Part shown: one piece after another, positions 43,055 through 52,835 of the stretch
Layout of the letters: every line of letters begins with the position of its first letter
Numbering within the stretch: position 1 is the first letter of the stretch
DNA from: Acytostelium subglobosum LB1
Lineage: Eukaryota > Evosea > Eumycetozoa > Acytosteliales > Acytosteliaceae
Reading direction: 5' to 3'
DNA length: 64,000 nucleotides
NCBI RefSeq assembly: GCF_000787575.1
Contig: NW_012236529.1
Coordinates: 930,001 to 994,000, forward strand
The notes under the pieces: model-generated
Seen by the model: the letters and a program-made list of their open reading frames with translations, nothing else
The model's database searches: none
Told to the model about the DNA's origin: nothing
Position numbers and translations under genes: made by a program

Positions 43055-43809
43055 TCTGTTCTATTCTATTCCTGGATTGGTTCTCTTCCCTTCCTTCCTT
43101 GAAGCTATCAAACAATCACAATAATGTAGAGGCAAGCACCAAGGTGTCGGTTGTGTGTCAGTGAGTGAGTGATTGATTGTATGAGCGTGATCAATGATTG
43201 GATTAGGGTGTTTGTGATGATAAAGTAGAGTGAGTGATCACCAAGTGTCGTTTTTTCAGAATGGGTGAGTGTGGTGATGGATGGTTCCCAAGAGGTGCCT
43301 GTGGTTGTTGGGAGGGGCATCACACACAACCTTCAAGTTCCACGTCAACTTGGGAACTCGCAATGGTACTCTGATGAGCTGGTTCCCAACGTGACCATGA
43401 GTGAGCTGGAATGATATTCGTTCATTCGTTTATTGATTTGATTATACGCCGCTGTATGTTTGATTGATTAGTCTCATTAGGAAGTTGTTAGAGACTCTGT
43501 GATAATGATGATGTTGTGTGTATGTATATATATGTGTAGGTAATCTAGTGCTGCTAATACTGCTGCTGCTGCTTGTTCGATGACGATTCTTTCGTCGACG
43601 AATCATTGATTGACCGATTGATTGAGCTAGGCTTGTGGTGCGAGTCTGCCTTTTAAACACAGACAAGTTGATGATGTATCTTGTCTTGCCCGCCGTGCCT
43701 TGGTTCCTACCCATGTGTTGGTTTGTTACGCTTGTTTTGTTTGTAAGATTGATTGATTGATTGAGTGTTGACTTGATTGACTTGATTGAGTGTTGATATA
43801 CAACATAGA
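43055..43809. other. Spacer between malonyl-CoA decarboxylase and uridine kinase
   Basis: Contains the decarboxylase promoter and the 3' region of the kinase. An open frame at 43442-43725 (minus) could be an alternative last exon of the kinase, as noted there. Otherwise simple repeats only. Confidence 0.5.
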
Positions 43810-44638
43810 TCAATACCTGTCTGCTCCATCGACATATTCACGACCACCATTCAACTTCTTGGCATCCTGTTCGTTCAACTTTGATCTGATATGTTGGACA
43901 ATCAAGTCAATGGCAACAACATTGTCTGCGCCTCTTGGAATGATAACGTCTGCGTACTTCTTGGTCTGGATGAATGTAAGTACATGGTGCCCAGTCCATC
44001 CCATCGACATCCGTAGTGTATATACTTACTGGGAATATATACTCATCAAACGATGGCTTGACAAACTTCTCGTATTGATGCAGAACGCTGTCCAGAGACC
44101 TTCCTCGCTCAGCAATGTCTCTGATCACTCTTCGGCTCAGTCGTGTGTCCGAATCAGTGTCCACGAATATCTTAATGTCCATCTGGTCTCTGATCTCTTG
44201 AGAGTACAATGCCAGGATGCCCTCGAAAATGATCACATCCACTCCATTGACAGCCGATGTTTCCGCCAGTCTAGTATGTGTCTTGAAGCAGTATGTTGGG
44301 ATGTGGAACTTGTTGCCAGACTTTAACTCCTTGATGGCACGAGTGGCGTACTCCCAGTCAAAGGCACTGGGATGGTCAAAGTTGTATTGGGTCACATTCT
44401 CCAGATCGTCCTTTGTCAGTGGCTTATAGAATGAGTCCAGACACAACACTGACACTCTCTGATTCTCCAATCTTTTGATGATCTCCTCGCACACTGTTGT
44501 CTGGTGGATGGCATGGCAATGTGATTGGAGTCAATTTCCGAAGTTGTTGGCCTAGATTGTCCTCGGGCTCGTCAGTCACATTCATACCTTACCGCTGGCC
44601 GTTCCACCGGCAATGCATATCATTAACATTTCCCTCAT
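43810..44638 (-). CDS. Uridine/cytidine kinase
   Basis: Three exons, 44638-44588, 44500-44030 and 43965-43810, phase 0, give 225 residues. The tiny first exon encodes [17 protein letters not shown], and splicing completes the P-loop GGTASGKTTVCEEI. Further family blocks are [80 protein letters not shown], and [23 protein letters not shown]. The enzyme phosphorylates uridine or cytidine in the pyrimidine salvage pathway, in the cytosol. The reading ends DGADRY at 43810. A GTATTG donor at that point could instead splice to an acceptor near 43716, adding a basic Ser-rich tail. Animal UCK tails are also basic and Ser-rich, so the shorter form is not certain. Confidence 0.92.
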
Positions 44639-45312
44639 TATATTATAATTAACTATCTAGATTCTCTGTCTATCTGTCTGAATGTTTATGTTATGATGTA
44701 ATGTGATGTTATATGATGTGATTTGATTTGAAGTGATGATGCTGATGTATTATGAAATGATGTAAGGGCTGAATGAATGGGATGGATGGATGTCACAAAG
44801 AGAAATGTGAGAATATGTATATATTGTGTGAGTATTATATATATAGACGTAAGTATATTATAATGAATGTATACGTAGTTGTGTATGTGTGTGTGTTTAT
44901 GATTATGTATGTATTTGAACGTGAATGAATGAATGAATGACAAGCTACCTTGTATCAATCATCATCTTATAAGATGGAGTGTAAAGTTAGCTCGTTAGAG
45001 CGAGTAAGCTTATTTGTATTCTTCACGTCAACCACTACCTTCAATCTGCAAAGTTCATTCAATTTTGTGCATGAATGAATGTTAAACGACACGACAAAGC
45101 TACTTCCCCCCAATCAATACATCGTGTGGGCAACCAGATTGAATGTGGTGAATTGTGTGGTTGTTGGACATTGATGACAAGACTTGACTTGAATGATCGA
45201 GTGATTGAAATAATAATTATTATTATTATTATTTATTACTCTTAGAGTATGAACAATTGGATTGAATTCACCATTGAATTAGAGAGAGAGGAGAAGGAGG
45301 AGGGTACTTGGT
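44639..45312. other. Intergenic spacer with TG/AT simple repeats
   Basis: The upstream region of the kinase and 3' flank of the MRH pseudogene. TATG and GATG repeats fill 44680-44940. No gene seen. Confidence 0.6.
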
Positions 45313-46315
45313 TTAGCACTTTGAATAGCCATTGAAGTTGTTGCTCAAACAGGAGTTACAGGTGCCAATGTGGTTCTGGATTGGAGTCATCAAACATTGG
45401 CAGTCTGGATACATGGTCAAAGATGTCGTTGTGCCATCCTTTTTGAATATTCCATAGCCAGCTTGGGAGGTGCCACATGCTGTCTTGATGTAGACACAGG
45501 TGTCAAGAGCATAGGTGTCACACTTGTTGACACCCTTGCATACATCCTCACAGTAGTTGCAGTAGGTCACGGTGGTGGGGACTGGGGGAGATGGACTAGC
45601 CAGATGGCTTGAGAACGTGAATTGGTAGATGTATGGGTCTTGGAAAGAAGCCGAGAGGACTTCAGTCGGACCCTCACTACAGATCAGATTGAGTTTGACA
45701 CTTCTGGCGATGTTTCCAGGTGCAATTGCTCCGCCAGTGTAGATCACAGTTGGAACAACTAAGAGAATGTTTGAAATATATTGATTGTAAGTGAGTTGGT
45801 GACCGAGGTGATCATTCAATTAGTTGATACTTACTCTGAGAGTCAACCACTTCTTCGGTCCATGAACCCATTGACAAAGATCCCAACTGATAGAATCCCT
45901 TTGGATTGGCATGCGGTCAAAGGTCCGTTCACCCAAGGAGGATTCTTCAATTGACAGAATGGTTCAGGTTGGCAAAGAGTAAAAAAATACTATAAATTAA
46001 TGAAAGGATATGATTATTATTAATTAATTAGTATTAATATTATAAAGTATTGGAATATATATAAATACAAACCTCATATGGATTAACCCAGAAAGTGAGG
46101 TTATGATTGCTATGACTTATAAATTTTGGTTCCATTAGATATTAGTTTGTTTATAGTTATATCTGATATTGATATTTAAATACATACGCTAGTTGAGAGA
46201 AGTCTTATACTTTGCCTTGGGAGGAGGTATATTGACAATTGGGAAGTTTTTGACCAACGGCCAAATCAGATGTGGAGATAATAGCAACTAATGTTATAAC
46301 TATTATAGAGTACAT
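45313..46315 (-). pseudogene. MRH (mannose-6-phosphate receptor homology) domain secreted protein, reading frame broken
   Basis: Four exon blocks, 46315-46188, 46115-46073, 45989-45835 and 45758-45313, carry good GT-AG sites. The start encodes a signal peptide (MYSIIVITLVAIISTSDLA). The blocks then spell an MRH domain: CQYTSSQGKV before DFSQL, NLTFWVNPYEYFFTLCQPEPFC, FYQLGSLSMGSW, VIYTGG and LNLICSEGP, followed by a Cys-rich tail (TYCNYCEDVCKGVNKCD to NGYSKC). Two faults interrupt it. A TAA stands where the family has Tyr in the Y-D-[LF]-S motif (46204-46202). Within exon 3 (near 45897) the frame must shift by one base at an AAAGGG run to continue. A 36-base intron could bypass the second but not the first. 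This is either a recently decayed host gene or two draft-sequence errors. MRH proteins bind mannose-type glycans in the secretory or lysosomal system. Confidence 0.65.
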
Positions 46316-46760
46316 ATTTACTTATTACTGAATTACTATTTGAATATAGAATGATTATGACTAAAATGATCATAACAGAGATCCTTTTATTGACATCACC
46401 AAGTGTCAAAAAACACTTTATTTCCCTCATTTCCCTCATTTTCCTGATTTGTGATGATTACATGTCAAAAGTCGGGTCCAAAACACTTGGAACACTCCAA
46501 AAAAGACTTCTAAATCAGGCAATTGAGGTAAATGAGGAATGTAATGTAACATTCGTTGGGCACCCATCAATATTGATATTGGGTCCAAATGTTCGATCAG
46601 CCACAATGGCCACAAACCAAGGTTTGAACCTTGCTTGACTTGATTCAATTAATTGGCTGGTCATCCTGATCAATTGCCATGCATGAACCTCGATGAGGTC
46701 ATTCTTGGGGATATCATCAAAGACAACAACACCTTCCCTTGGCTGATATGGACAAACTGA
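46316..46760. other. Spacer with imperfect inverted repeat
   Basis: Upstream of the MRH gene. Arms of 26 bases at 46425-46450 and 46512-46537 are inverted copies with three mismatches, separated by 61 bases. A 95-residue open frame on the plus strand here has no recognisable domain and is not called. Confidence 0.55.
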
Positions 46761-48347
46761 TCAGTGACCACCAGAGGTTGACTTGACTTCCTCCAGCTCA
46801 CCGTGTTCATCGTTGATCGTGAACTCGTGTAGACCTCCACCTCCATTAGTTTGATCACCAGTGCTCGCAGATAGCAGTGGCATCTTCAAATCCCTAGCAG
46901 TACTGGTACTTGATTTCGATATTGACGCCAATGATGATGATGATGATGTTGATGAGGAGCCAAACGTTTGCATTCTGATCTGATCACTGCTGCCGCCAAT
47001 TGAATCATCGATTGGATTGTGCTCGCTGCCCTCCAGCACAGTATACTGTGTCGACTTCTTCTTCATGTGATTGGCGCGGAATGCCACAATGTTGTAGGCA
47101 AAGAAGCCAATCATCGTCAGCACCATGCCAACTATGTTGATGACACTTGGTGCTGCCGTGGGGAAGATGTACGATGATATTACAATGAGTAGAATGACTT
47201 TGGCATTACCAACGATTGTAAAATACAGTGCACTTGTGTATCTAACCATGTAGAAGTGGCTAAGATTATAAAACATCGCTGCTACCGCCAGTCCAGTTAC
47301 AATCAATGCGGGATACAATGGTTCAGAAGGAGGATGACGTATCACTATTGATGATGAACATCGTGAGTTAGTACAATGATTGATTGATTGAGTGCGTGAG
47401 ATGGACATACGGTTCGGCAACTCAATTGAACAGAACAGGGGGATGATAACGAGGACTGATGGGAATGAGGCGGCGGTAAGGATTGCGATGGAGTTGAGAT
47501 CGGGATCCTTGAGGAGCGAAGCGATTAATACTGTTTGTAGCGCAGCAAACATTGTGGAGAAGAGGGCATAGAGGAAGCCCTCGAGTGAGAAGCTTGGGTT
47601 GTTGATGTTGGTGAGCATTGCGCCAACAACGATGATCAATGTGGATAATACTATTGCAGGGGTGTAGCGAGTTCGATACATTGTGACCATCATCAGCATG
47701 ACAAAGACGGGACATGTGGTCTTGATGATCTGGTTGAGCGAGATGGACAGCGTGACGATGCTGATGTTCTCCAGCACATAGGTGGCTGCCTGGAACAGGC
47801 CAGAGAGGAGAACGAGCCACTTGCGTTTCCACAGTGCTTGTCGCGGGAATGTCGCCACGCGAAACACAAAGATGAATGCCAGACAGCCAAAGAACGTCAT
47901 GGCGGTGCCCGTCAGGATGCATAGCACCGGGTACTTGAACAGCAGCACGCTGAACAGATACTTGTTGGCCATGATCAGTGACATGTTGAGAAGGCACCAT
48001 GTGATCACCCAGAATGTGGCCCACAGTCTTGTATAAAGATCCGATGCGCTCTCTGCCAGATGATGATGATGATGATTGTCGCCAACCAATTGTTCTTCTT
48101 CCTCTTCGTCAATCATCATTATACGTATTGGTTCGCCATGTTCATCCACCTCCTCCATCTGCAGACTGCAATTATCGATCAATGTCTGTTGCTTCAACAG
48201 ATCCTGTGACTGTGACCTTGACATTGATTTTGATGTTGATGCCATTTGCTGTTGCTGTTGCTGTACATTACTACTATTACTACTGCTACTGCTGTTGCTG
48301 CTGCTGTTAATGACATCGGTTGATGGAGATTGATTGTTAGGAACCAT
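46761..48347 (-). CDS. Triose-phosphate/nucleotide-sugar type transporter (TPT/SLC35 superfamily)
   Basis: Two exons, 48347-47411 and 47344-46761. The intron of 66 bases has no in-frame stop and is easily missed; splicing in phase 1 gives 506 residues. I start at the ATG at 48347 (MVPNNQSPSTD) because the further upstream frame has none. A Ser/Gln/His-rich N-terminus of about 90 residues precedes ten predicted helices, with family features FSVLLFKYPVLCILTGTAM, LSISLNQIIKTTCPVFVMLM, and a conserved second half with YTSALYFTIVGNAKVILLIV, where the K of GNAK is typical of TPT/SLC35E members. The C-terminus is a long Ser-rich tail. It is probably a Golgi or ER antiporter for a sugar nucleotide or phosphorylated sugar; substrate is not determinable. 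Confidence 0.85.
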   Translation of the reverse strand: MVPNNQSPSTDVINSSSNSSSSSNSSNVQQQQQQMASTSKSMSRSQSQDLLKQQTLIDNCSLQMEEVDEHGEPIRIMMIDEEEEEQLVGDNHHHHHLAESASDLYTRLWATFWVITWCLLNMSLIMANKYLFSVLLFKYPVLCILTGTAMTFFGCLAFIFVFRVATFPRQALWKRKWLVLLSGLFQAATYVLENISIVTLSISLNQIIKTTCPVFVMLMMVTMYRTRYTPAIVLSTLIIVVGAMLTNINNPSFSLEGFLYALFSTMFAALQTVLIASLLKDPDLNSIAILTAASFPSVLVIIPLFCSIELPNRMSISRTQSINHCTNSRCSSSIVIRHPPSEPLYPALIVTGLAVAAMFYNLSHFYMVRYTSALYFTIVGNAKVILLIVISSYIFPTAAPSVINIVGMVLTMIGFFAYNIVAFRANHMKKKSTQYTVLEGSEHNPIDDSIGGSSDQIRMQTFGSSSTSSSSSLASISKSSTSTARDLKMPLLSASTGDQTNGGGGLHEFTINDEHGELEEVKSTSGGH

Positions 48348-49045
48348 TGATTGGTTCACTAAATGATTAAGCTGCTCAATCAATCAATACTCTAAGGCTC
48401 CTTCTTCGCTATTCGTTCACAGTAAAAGCAAAGTGTAAGAATAACAAACAGAGGTATCTATTTGTATATTTATATATTGGAACACAAAGTATGTATGATA
48501 TTGATTGAGTGAATGACAGTGTTGCAGATAATGTAGTTTGTCGTTAATGAAGTGAATGAGCGAAAGTGAGTGAATGAGTGTGAGTGGTTTGAGTGTGAGG
48601 TTCAGTGTTGACAAGATGTGAGGTGACTTCCCGAGACCTTGGTCAACTCCGACATGAATGAATGATCTTCAGAAGTCAACTCCCAATGAAACCCGATCGA
48701 CTGGTAACGACTCAGGTATTAGATTAGATAGTTACATGTCTTGTCATACCCTTTTGAATAAATAATATTTCAATTAATTATTGTTTGACCATAGGTTCCA
48801 ACCAAGTTCATAGAACAAAACTCATCATTCCATCATACACACTCTCAAACTACTGTTACCCCGCGCTGTTGTCCATCCAACCATCACTTCACCTCAAACA
48901 CTCACCCCATCAATCAATAAATCATTTCAATCAATCACTTCACGAATATCTACATATAATTGTACATTATATATATATATATATATACAATCATTAATTT
49001 CATTCATTCATTCATTCATTCTCTTTCATTCATAATCAATCGAAT
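48348..49045. other. Divergent intergenic region
   Basis: This lies between the divergent transporter and PRA1 genes and should contain both promoters. It includes an (AT)n run near 48968-48988 and a CATT run just before the PRA1 start. Confidence 0.6.
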
Positions 49046-49783
49046 ATGTCAGATTTGTTCAATAGCAACAAGCTGACAGTGCAGCCATGGGGAGACTTTG
49101 TCAAGTGGGGCAGCTTCAACATCCCTGACAAACAGTTTAAGGATCGCGCCGAGACCAATCTCGGATATTATTCTGGCAACTATGCAATAATAGTCGGAGC
49201 TGTACTCTTATTGACCTTGTAAGTCTTATTATCACTTCATCAAATCATCATCTTCATCATCATCTTTATCTTTGAGCTAACTATCAATCATTCAATCAAT
49301 CGATTAGGTTCACAAACTATACACTGTTGTTCTCTGTGTTGGTCATTGCTGGTGCTGCATACTTTGCATTTGTCTTGCGTCCACAGGTTTACAACGTTGG
49401 CGGCTTCAGACTTGAGTCATTGCACCAGATGATTATCCTCGCCGTCGGTAAATATCATATCATATCGTATCACATCCAGTATACATAGACTAACTCGATC
49501 ATACATCATCATATCTACCTAGTCTCGTCTGTTTTGGTTTACAAGACTAGCGGCTTGACCCTTTTGTACACAACATTGTTCTCATTGTTGATTGTTCTGG
49601 GTCACAGTTTGACCAGAAAGAGATCAATCAACTCCAAGGTCAATGAGAAGATTGGAAAGGCAAAGGACTTTGTCAAGGTAGGTACCCTCTTTGACCGGTC
49701 AACCAATGGTCGACCATAATATATTGTACATCATTAGAGACTAACACATCAACCATCTTAATAACCAGGAGGCACTTGACTAA
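49046..49783 (+). CDS. PRA1 (prenylated Rab acceptor) family protein
   Basis: Four exons, 49046-49218, 49308-49447, 49523-49677 and 49769-49783, keep frame and give 160 residues, the usual PRA1 size. The N-terminal motif QPWGDFVKWGSFNIPD and the block RAETNLGYYSGNYAIIVG are typical of the family (R-x2-N-x3-Y-x2-NY). Four hydrophobic segments lie in two hairpins, and SSVLVYKTSGLTLLYTTLFS and LIVLGHSLTRKRS form the second pair. The last exon encodes only EALD before the stop. PRA1 proteins reside in the ER, Golgi or endosomes and bind prenylated Rab GTPases, helping their delivery to membranes. Introns carry CAAT repeats before the acceptors. Confidence 0.92.
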
Positions 49784-51011
49784 TACCAATGAATGTACTT
49801 CACCGAACCATCAATCACACCATTCCACACCAGCAATCACTACTACCAACCTCACTTGTAACTGTACATACACGTTAAACAACACCAGGCGTCTCAACCA
49901 TTCATCCCATCCATTCAATCAACCAAACACCTATCCAGTTCCATCATCAATAAATCAGCCACACGCGTGCTCTCAACAACAAACAACTGTCCAACTAATG
50001 ACATTACCCATTACACATGAGAGGAGTTATGATTTTCGTTATCCTAGATGGTCGCTGCTGCTGCCGCCTGATGCTGCGCTATTGCTATTCCATCTGTTTT
50101 ATTTGGTGCACCATAATAATGGATCACACTGATACTGGCGTGGGGAGGGAGGGCAAGAGTGAACGGGTAGGCCAGTGAGGGAGGGAGGAAGAGAGAGAGA
50201 GATAGGAGATAGAAGAGAGAGAGAGAGAGAGAGAGAGAGGAAAGAGGAGGGAAGCCCTCGGCCAATTGGGAACCAAATGATTGTGGACCACCAGGAGTGA
50301 TGGGGAGGGTTGAGGAGGGGGGCTTGGATGCCGCCTGGGGCATCGCATCGAGAGAGTCGTACCAATGTCTGCTCGAGCATTGGCGAGGGAAATGGGTTGC
50401 ATTACTAAATGCAACGAGTGATGTTGATGTTGGTACATCGTGTTGTTGTCAAGACACGGAAAGAGACCTTCTAAAGTTCTCTTAAGAGTTGTGTCAAGAT
50501 TGTAACAGTTTGATTGATTGAGGTGATTGATTGATTGGTGATGTGATTGATTGAGGTGATTGTGATTGAATGAATGAGTGATGGAGGGTTGTATATATAT
50601 ATATATTATCGGATGATGGAGAATGGTGAATGGATGTGCGTACAAAGTAGTTGACGTATATATAATTATAATGTATATGAATGTATCTCTCCAAGATTGA
50701 TGATGATAATGATAATGATGGCTGGACATGGATGAATTGATGCATTGTATGTTAATAATTATCCATTTCGACACTTCCAAAGTCCTTGGATATTACTTAC
50801 CTTCATAAAGATACCATTCGATGATCGATCAATGTTGAGAGATGAGAGGAGGCTCATAGGACTAAAGGCTGAGGGATGTGGCTATGGCGTGGGGATATTC
50901 TACTCCTCCTAGGGGAGTGGACACGCTAGCTAGTCGAAAGGGGTTGGTCGGAGCCGCGAGTGGATGGATGGATGGGTCAGGACGGGACCTGGACGTGGAG
51001 GGCACACCATA
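49784..51011. other. Intergenic region with GA-rich low complexity
   Basis: About 1.2 kb between convergent PRA1 and the Cys/His-rich gene. It includes a GA-rich tract at about 50178-50250 and TTGA runs near 50510-50580. Long open frames on the minus strand here are Ser/Leu/Pro or His/Tyr low complexity and are shadows of these repeats. Confidence 0.55.
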
Positions 51012-52679
51012 TCAAGAGTTGCCGCTGCCAATGTCTGGATGTCCATGTCCATGTCCGCAACTGCCTCCGCCATTTCCGCCATTTCCGCCATTTCCACCAT
51101 CTGTGCCTCTGCGCTCCTTGCTGCGGATCTCGCGACAGATGGCACACATCGCACTGCACTTGGTGTGCATCTTGAGGTTCTTCTCGTGGTTGGCGCGGTT
51201 CGACGTGGACAGGTCCTTGTTACAGGAGACCTCATGGCGACATTTGACCTTCTTGGTGCTTAGTTTCTTCTTGACGAGGTCACAATGCTTACACTGCTCC
51301 TTGCAGGGCTCGGTATGGTACGTTGTGTAATGGTTGCTCCTTCCGCTCGAGTGGCTGTATGAGTAGCTGCACTTGACATGCATGCACTTGTATCGCGGGT
51401 TGCTTGGCGACGGGTGTTGCTGTCTACGCTTGTTACTATTGTTGCTGTGCGTGCCACTGCTGGACAGGGATGATGTGCTCGTCGTGGACGTCATGCCCGA
51501 TGACGCCATAGCCACATCATGATGACCGAGGCCAATGCTGTTGTGATCGTAAAGTCCGTCATAGTCGTGCATTATTATACTTGGCAGAGGTGAGGATAGA
51601 GGAGATGATGAAGGGGGACTATAGTTATTGTTACAATTATTGCCACCACTGCCACTGCCACTGCCACTGCCACTNNNNNNNNNNNNNNNNNNNNNNNNNN
51701 NNNNNNNNNNNNNNNNNNNNNNNNNNNNNNNNNNNNNNNNNNNNNNNNNNNNNNNNNNNNNNNNNNNNNNNNNNCCACTGCCACTGCCACTGCCACTGCC
51801 ACTGCCACTGCCACTGCCACCGCCACTGCTGCCACTTCCAATATTGTTGCTGTTGCTGTTGCCGCTGCTGTTGTTGTTGTTGTTGAATAAATATATCTGA
51901 GGTATCTTGTTGGTATGATACTTGTATCGAGGAGGTGATTCGGAATGCGGCGCAGGCTGATGGTTGTCAGGTGACGAGATTCGTTCGTCATCATGGTGGT
52001 CGTCGTCGTCGTCGTCGTCCAGGTTGTTGTTGTCCAGGACATTTTCTTCAGAGTGATCCATTGGCGTCGGCTTGTCCCAATGGATCATATGTCGATTGAA
52101 CAAGTGGTTGGACCCACTGCCACCACTCTGTTTGCTGCTCTGCCGTGAGGGCCAGGCCTCCAGTGGTGTAGTGGGTGCGGACGATGAGAAATGTGTAGGT
52201 GAATCGGTGAGGGAGATGTGTCGGCCGCCACCCATGCTGCCTGACAATGAAGTGGATGTATTATAAATGCGCTCGTTGTTGGAGTTGGTCGGGCTGGGGC
52301 TGTGGCTGTGGCTGTGGCTGAGAGGGAGGTGGCTGTGTATGTGGATGTGGTTGTGGATGTGGTTGTGGTTGTGATTGTGGCTGTGGTTGTGGCTATGGCT
52401 GTTGCTGTTGCCATGGATGCGGCCATGGCTGTATCCACTACTACTACTACTACCTCCAATATTATTAATATTATTATTATTAATATTGTTACTATCACTG
52501 TTGTTTATGATACTATTAATATTACTTGTACTACTATTGTTGAGGTTATGGTTATTGTTGTTATTGTTGTTGCTGTTGATGATGTTGTTGTTGTTGTCGC
52601 CACCCACTTTCTTTGAGTTCAAGAGCATGAGGATGTCCATGGTGCGAGAGATTGATCGGTCTGCTAGTACCACTGCCAT
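51012..52679 (-). CDS. Ser-Gly repeat protein with two Cys/His knuckles (interrupted by assembly gap)
   Basis: Single open frame of 555 codons, counting 34 unknown codons across the 100-base gap at 51675-51774. True length is therefore unknown. After MAVVLADRSISRTMDILMLL comes low complexity: Asn, His-Asn-Ser and Ser/Pro stretches. A short ordered part follows (HLFNRHMIHWDKPTPMDHS), then an acidic Asp run. The gap falls inside a (Ser-Gly)n tract coded by CCACTG repeats, so repeat collapse is the likely reason for it. The C-terminal 130 residues are ordered and contain two related units: KCMHVKCSYSYSHSSGRSNH and KCRHEVSCNKDLSTSNRANH. Each is C-x-H-x2,3-C followed by a Ser/Asn-Arg-x-N-H spacer and later His and Cys, which suggests tandem zinc modules. 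No known family is recognised. Confidence 0.6.
   Translation of the reverse strand: MAVVLADRSISRTMDILMLLNSKKVGGDNNNNIINSNNNNNNNHNLNNSSTSNINSIINNSDSNNINNNNINNIGGSSSSSGYSHGRIHGNSNSHSHNHSHNHNHNHIHNHIHIHSHLPLSHSHSHSPSPTNSNNERIYNTSTSLSGSMGGGRHISLTDSPTHFSSSAPTTPLEAWPSRQSSKQSGGSGSNHLFNRHMIHWDKPTPMDHSEENVLDNNNLDDDDDDDHHDDERISSPDNHQPAPHSESPPRYKYHTNKIPQIYLFNNNNNSSGNSNSNNIGSGSSGGGSGSGSGSGSGSGSXXXXXXXXXXXXXXXXXXXXXXXXXXXXXXXXXXSGSGSGSGSGGNNCNNNYSPPSSSPLSSPLPSIIMHDYDGLYDHNSIGLGHHDVAMASSGMTSTTSTSSLSSSGTHSNNSNKRRQQHPSPSNPRYKCMHVKCSYSYSHSSGRSNHYTTYHTEPCKEQCKHCDLVKKKLSTKKVKCRHEVSCNKDLSTSNRANHEKNLKMHTKCSAMCAICREIRSKERRGTDGGNGGNGGNGGGSCGHGHGHPDIGSGNS
51675..51774. other. Assembly gap (100 N)
   Basis: Exactly 100 unknown bases flanked on both sides by CCACTG hexamer repeats. 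Round gap lengths are often placeholders, so the real size may differ. It lies inside coding sequence. Confidence 0.99.
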
Positions 52680-52801
52680 GACACAGTGATAGCTCTTACT
52701 TCCTGCGTGTGTGTCTAATGCTGTCTTGTGTTTGGCCTTATTGATTAATTGAGCCTCCTCTATTCTCTTATATATTATATTATTCTATATTATATGTATT
52801 G

Positions 52802-52835
<34 letters not shown>

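Noticed and set aside
46351-46638. 95-residue open frame on the plus strand
   Set aside because: Overlaps the inverted repeat, with no domain and no plausible start context. Judged noncoding.
50124-50780. 218-residue His/Tyr/Ser/Leu-rich open frame
   Set aside because: Made of translated TTGA, AT and GA simple repeats.
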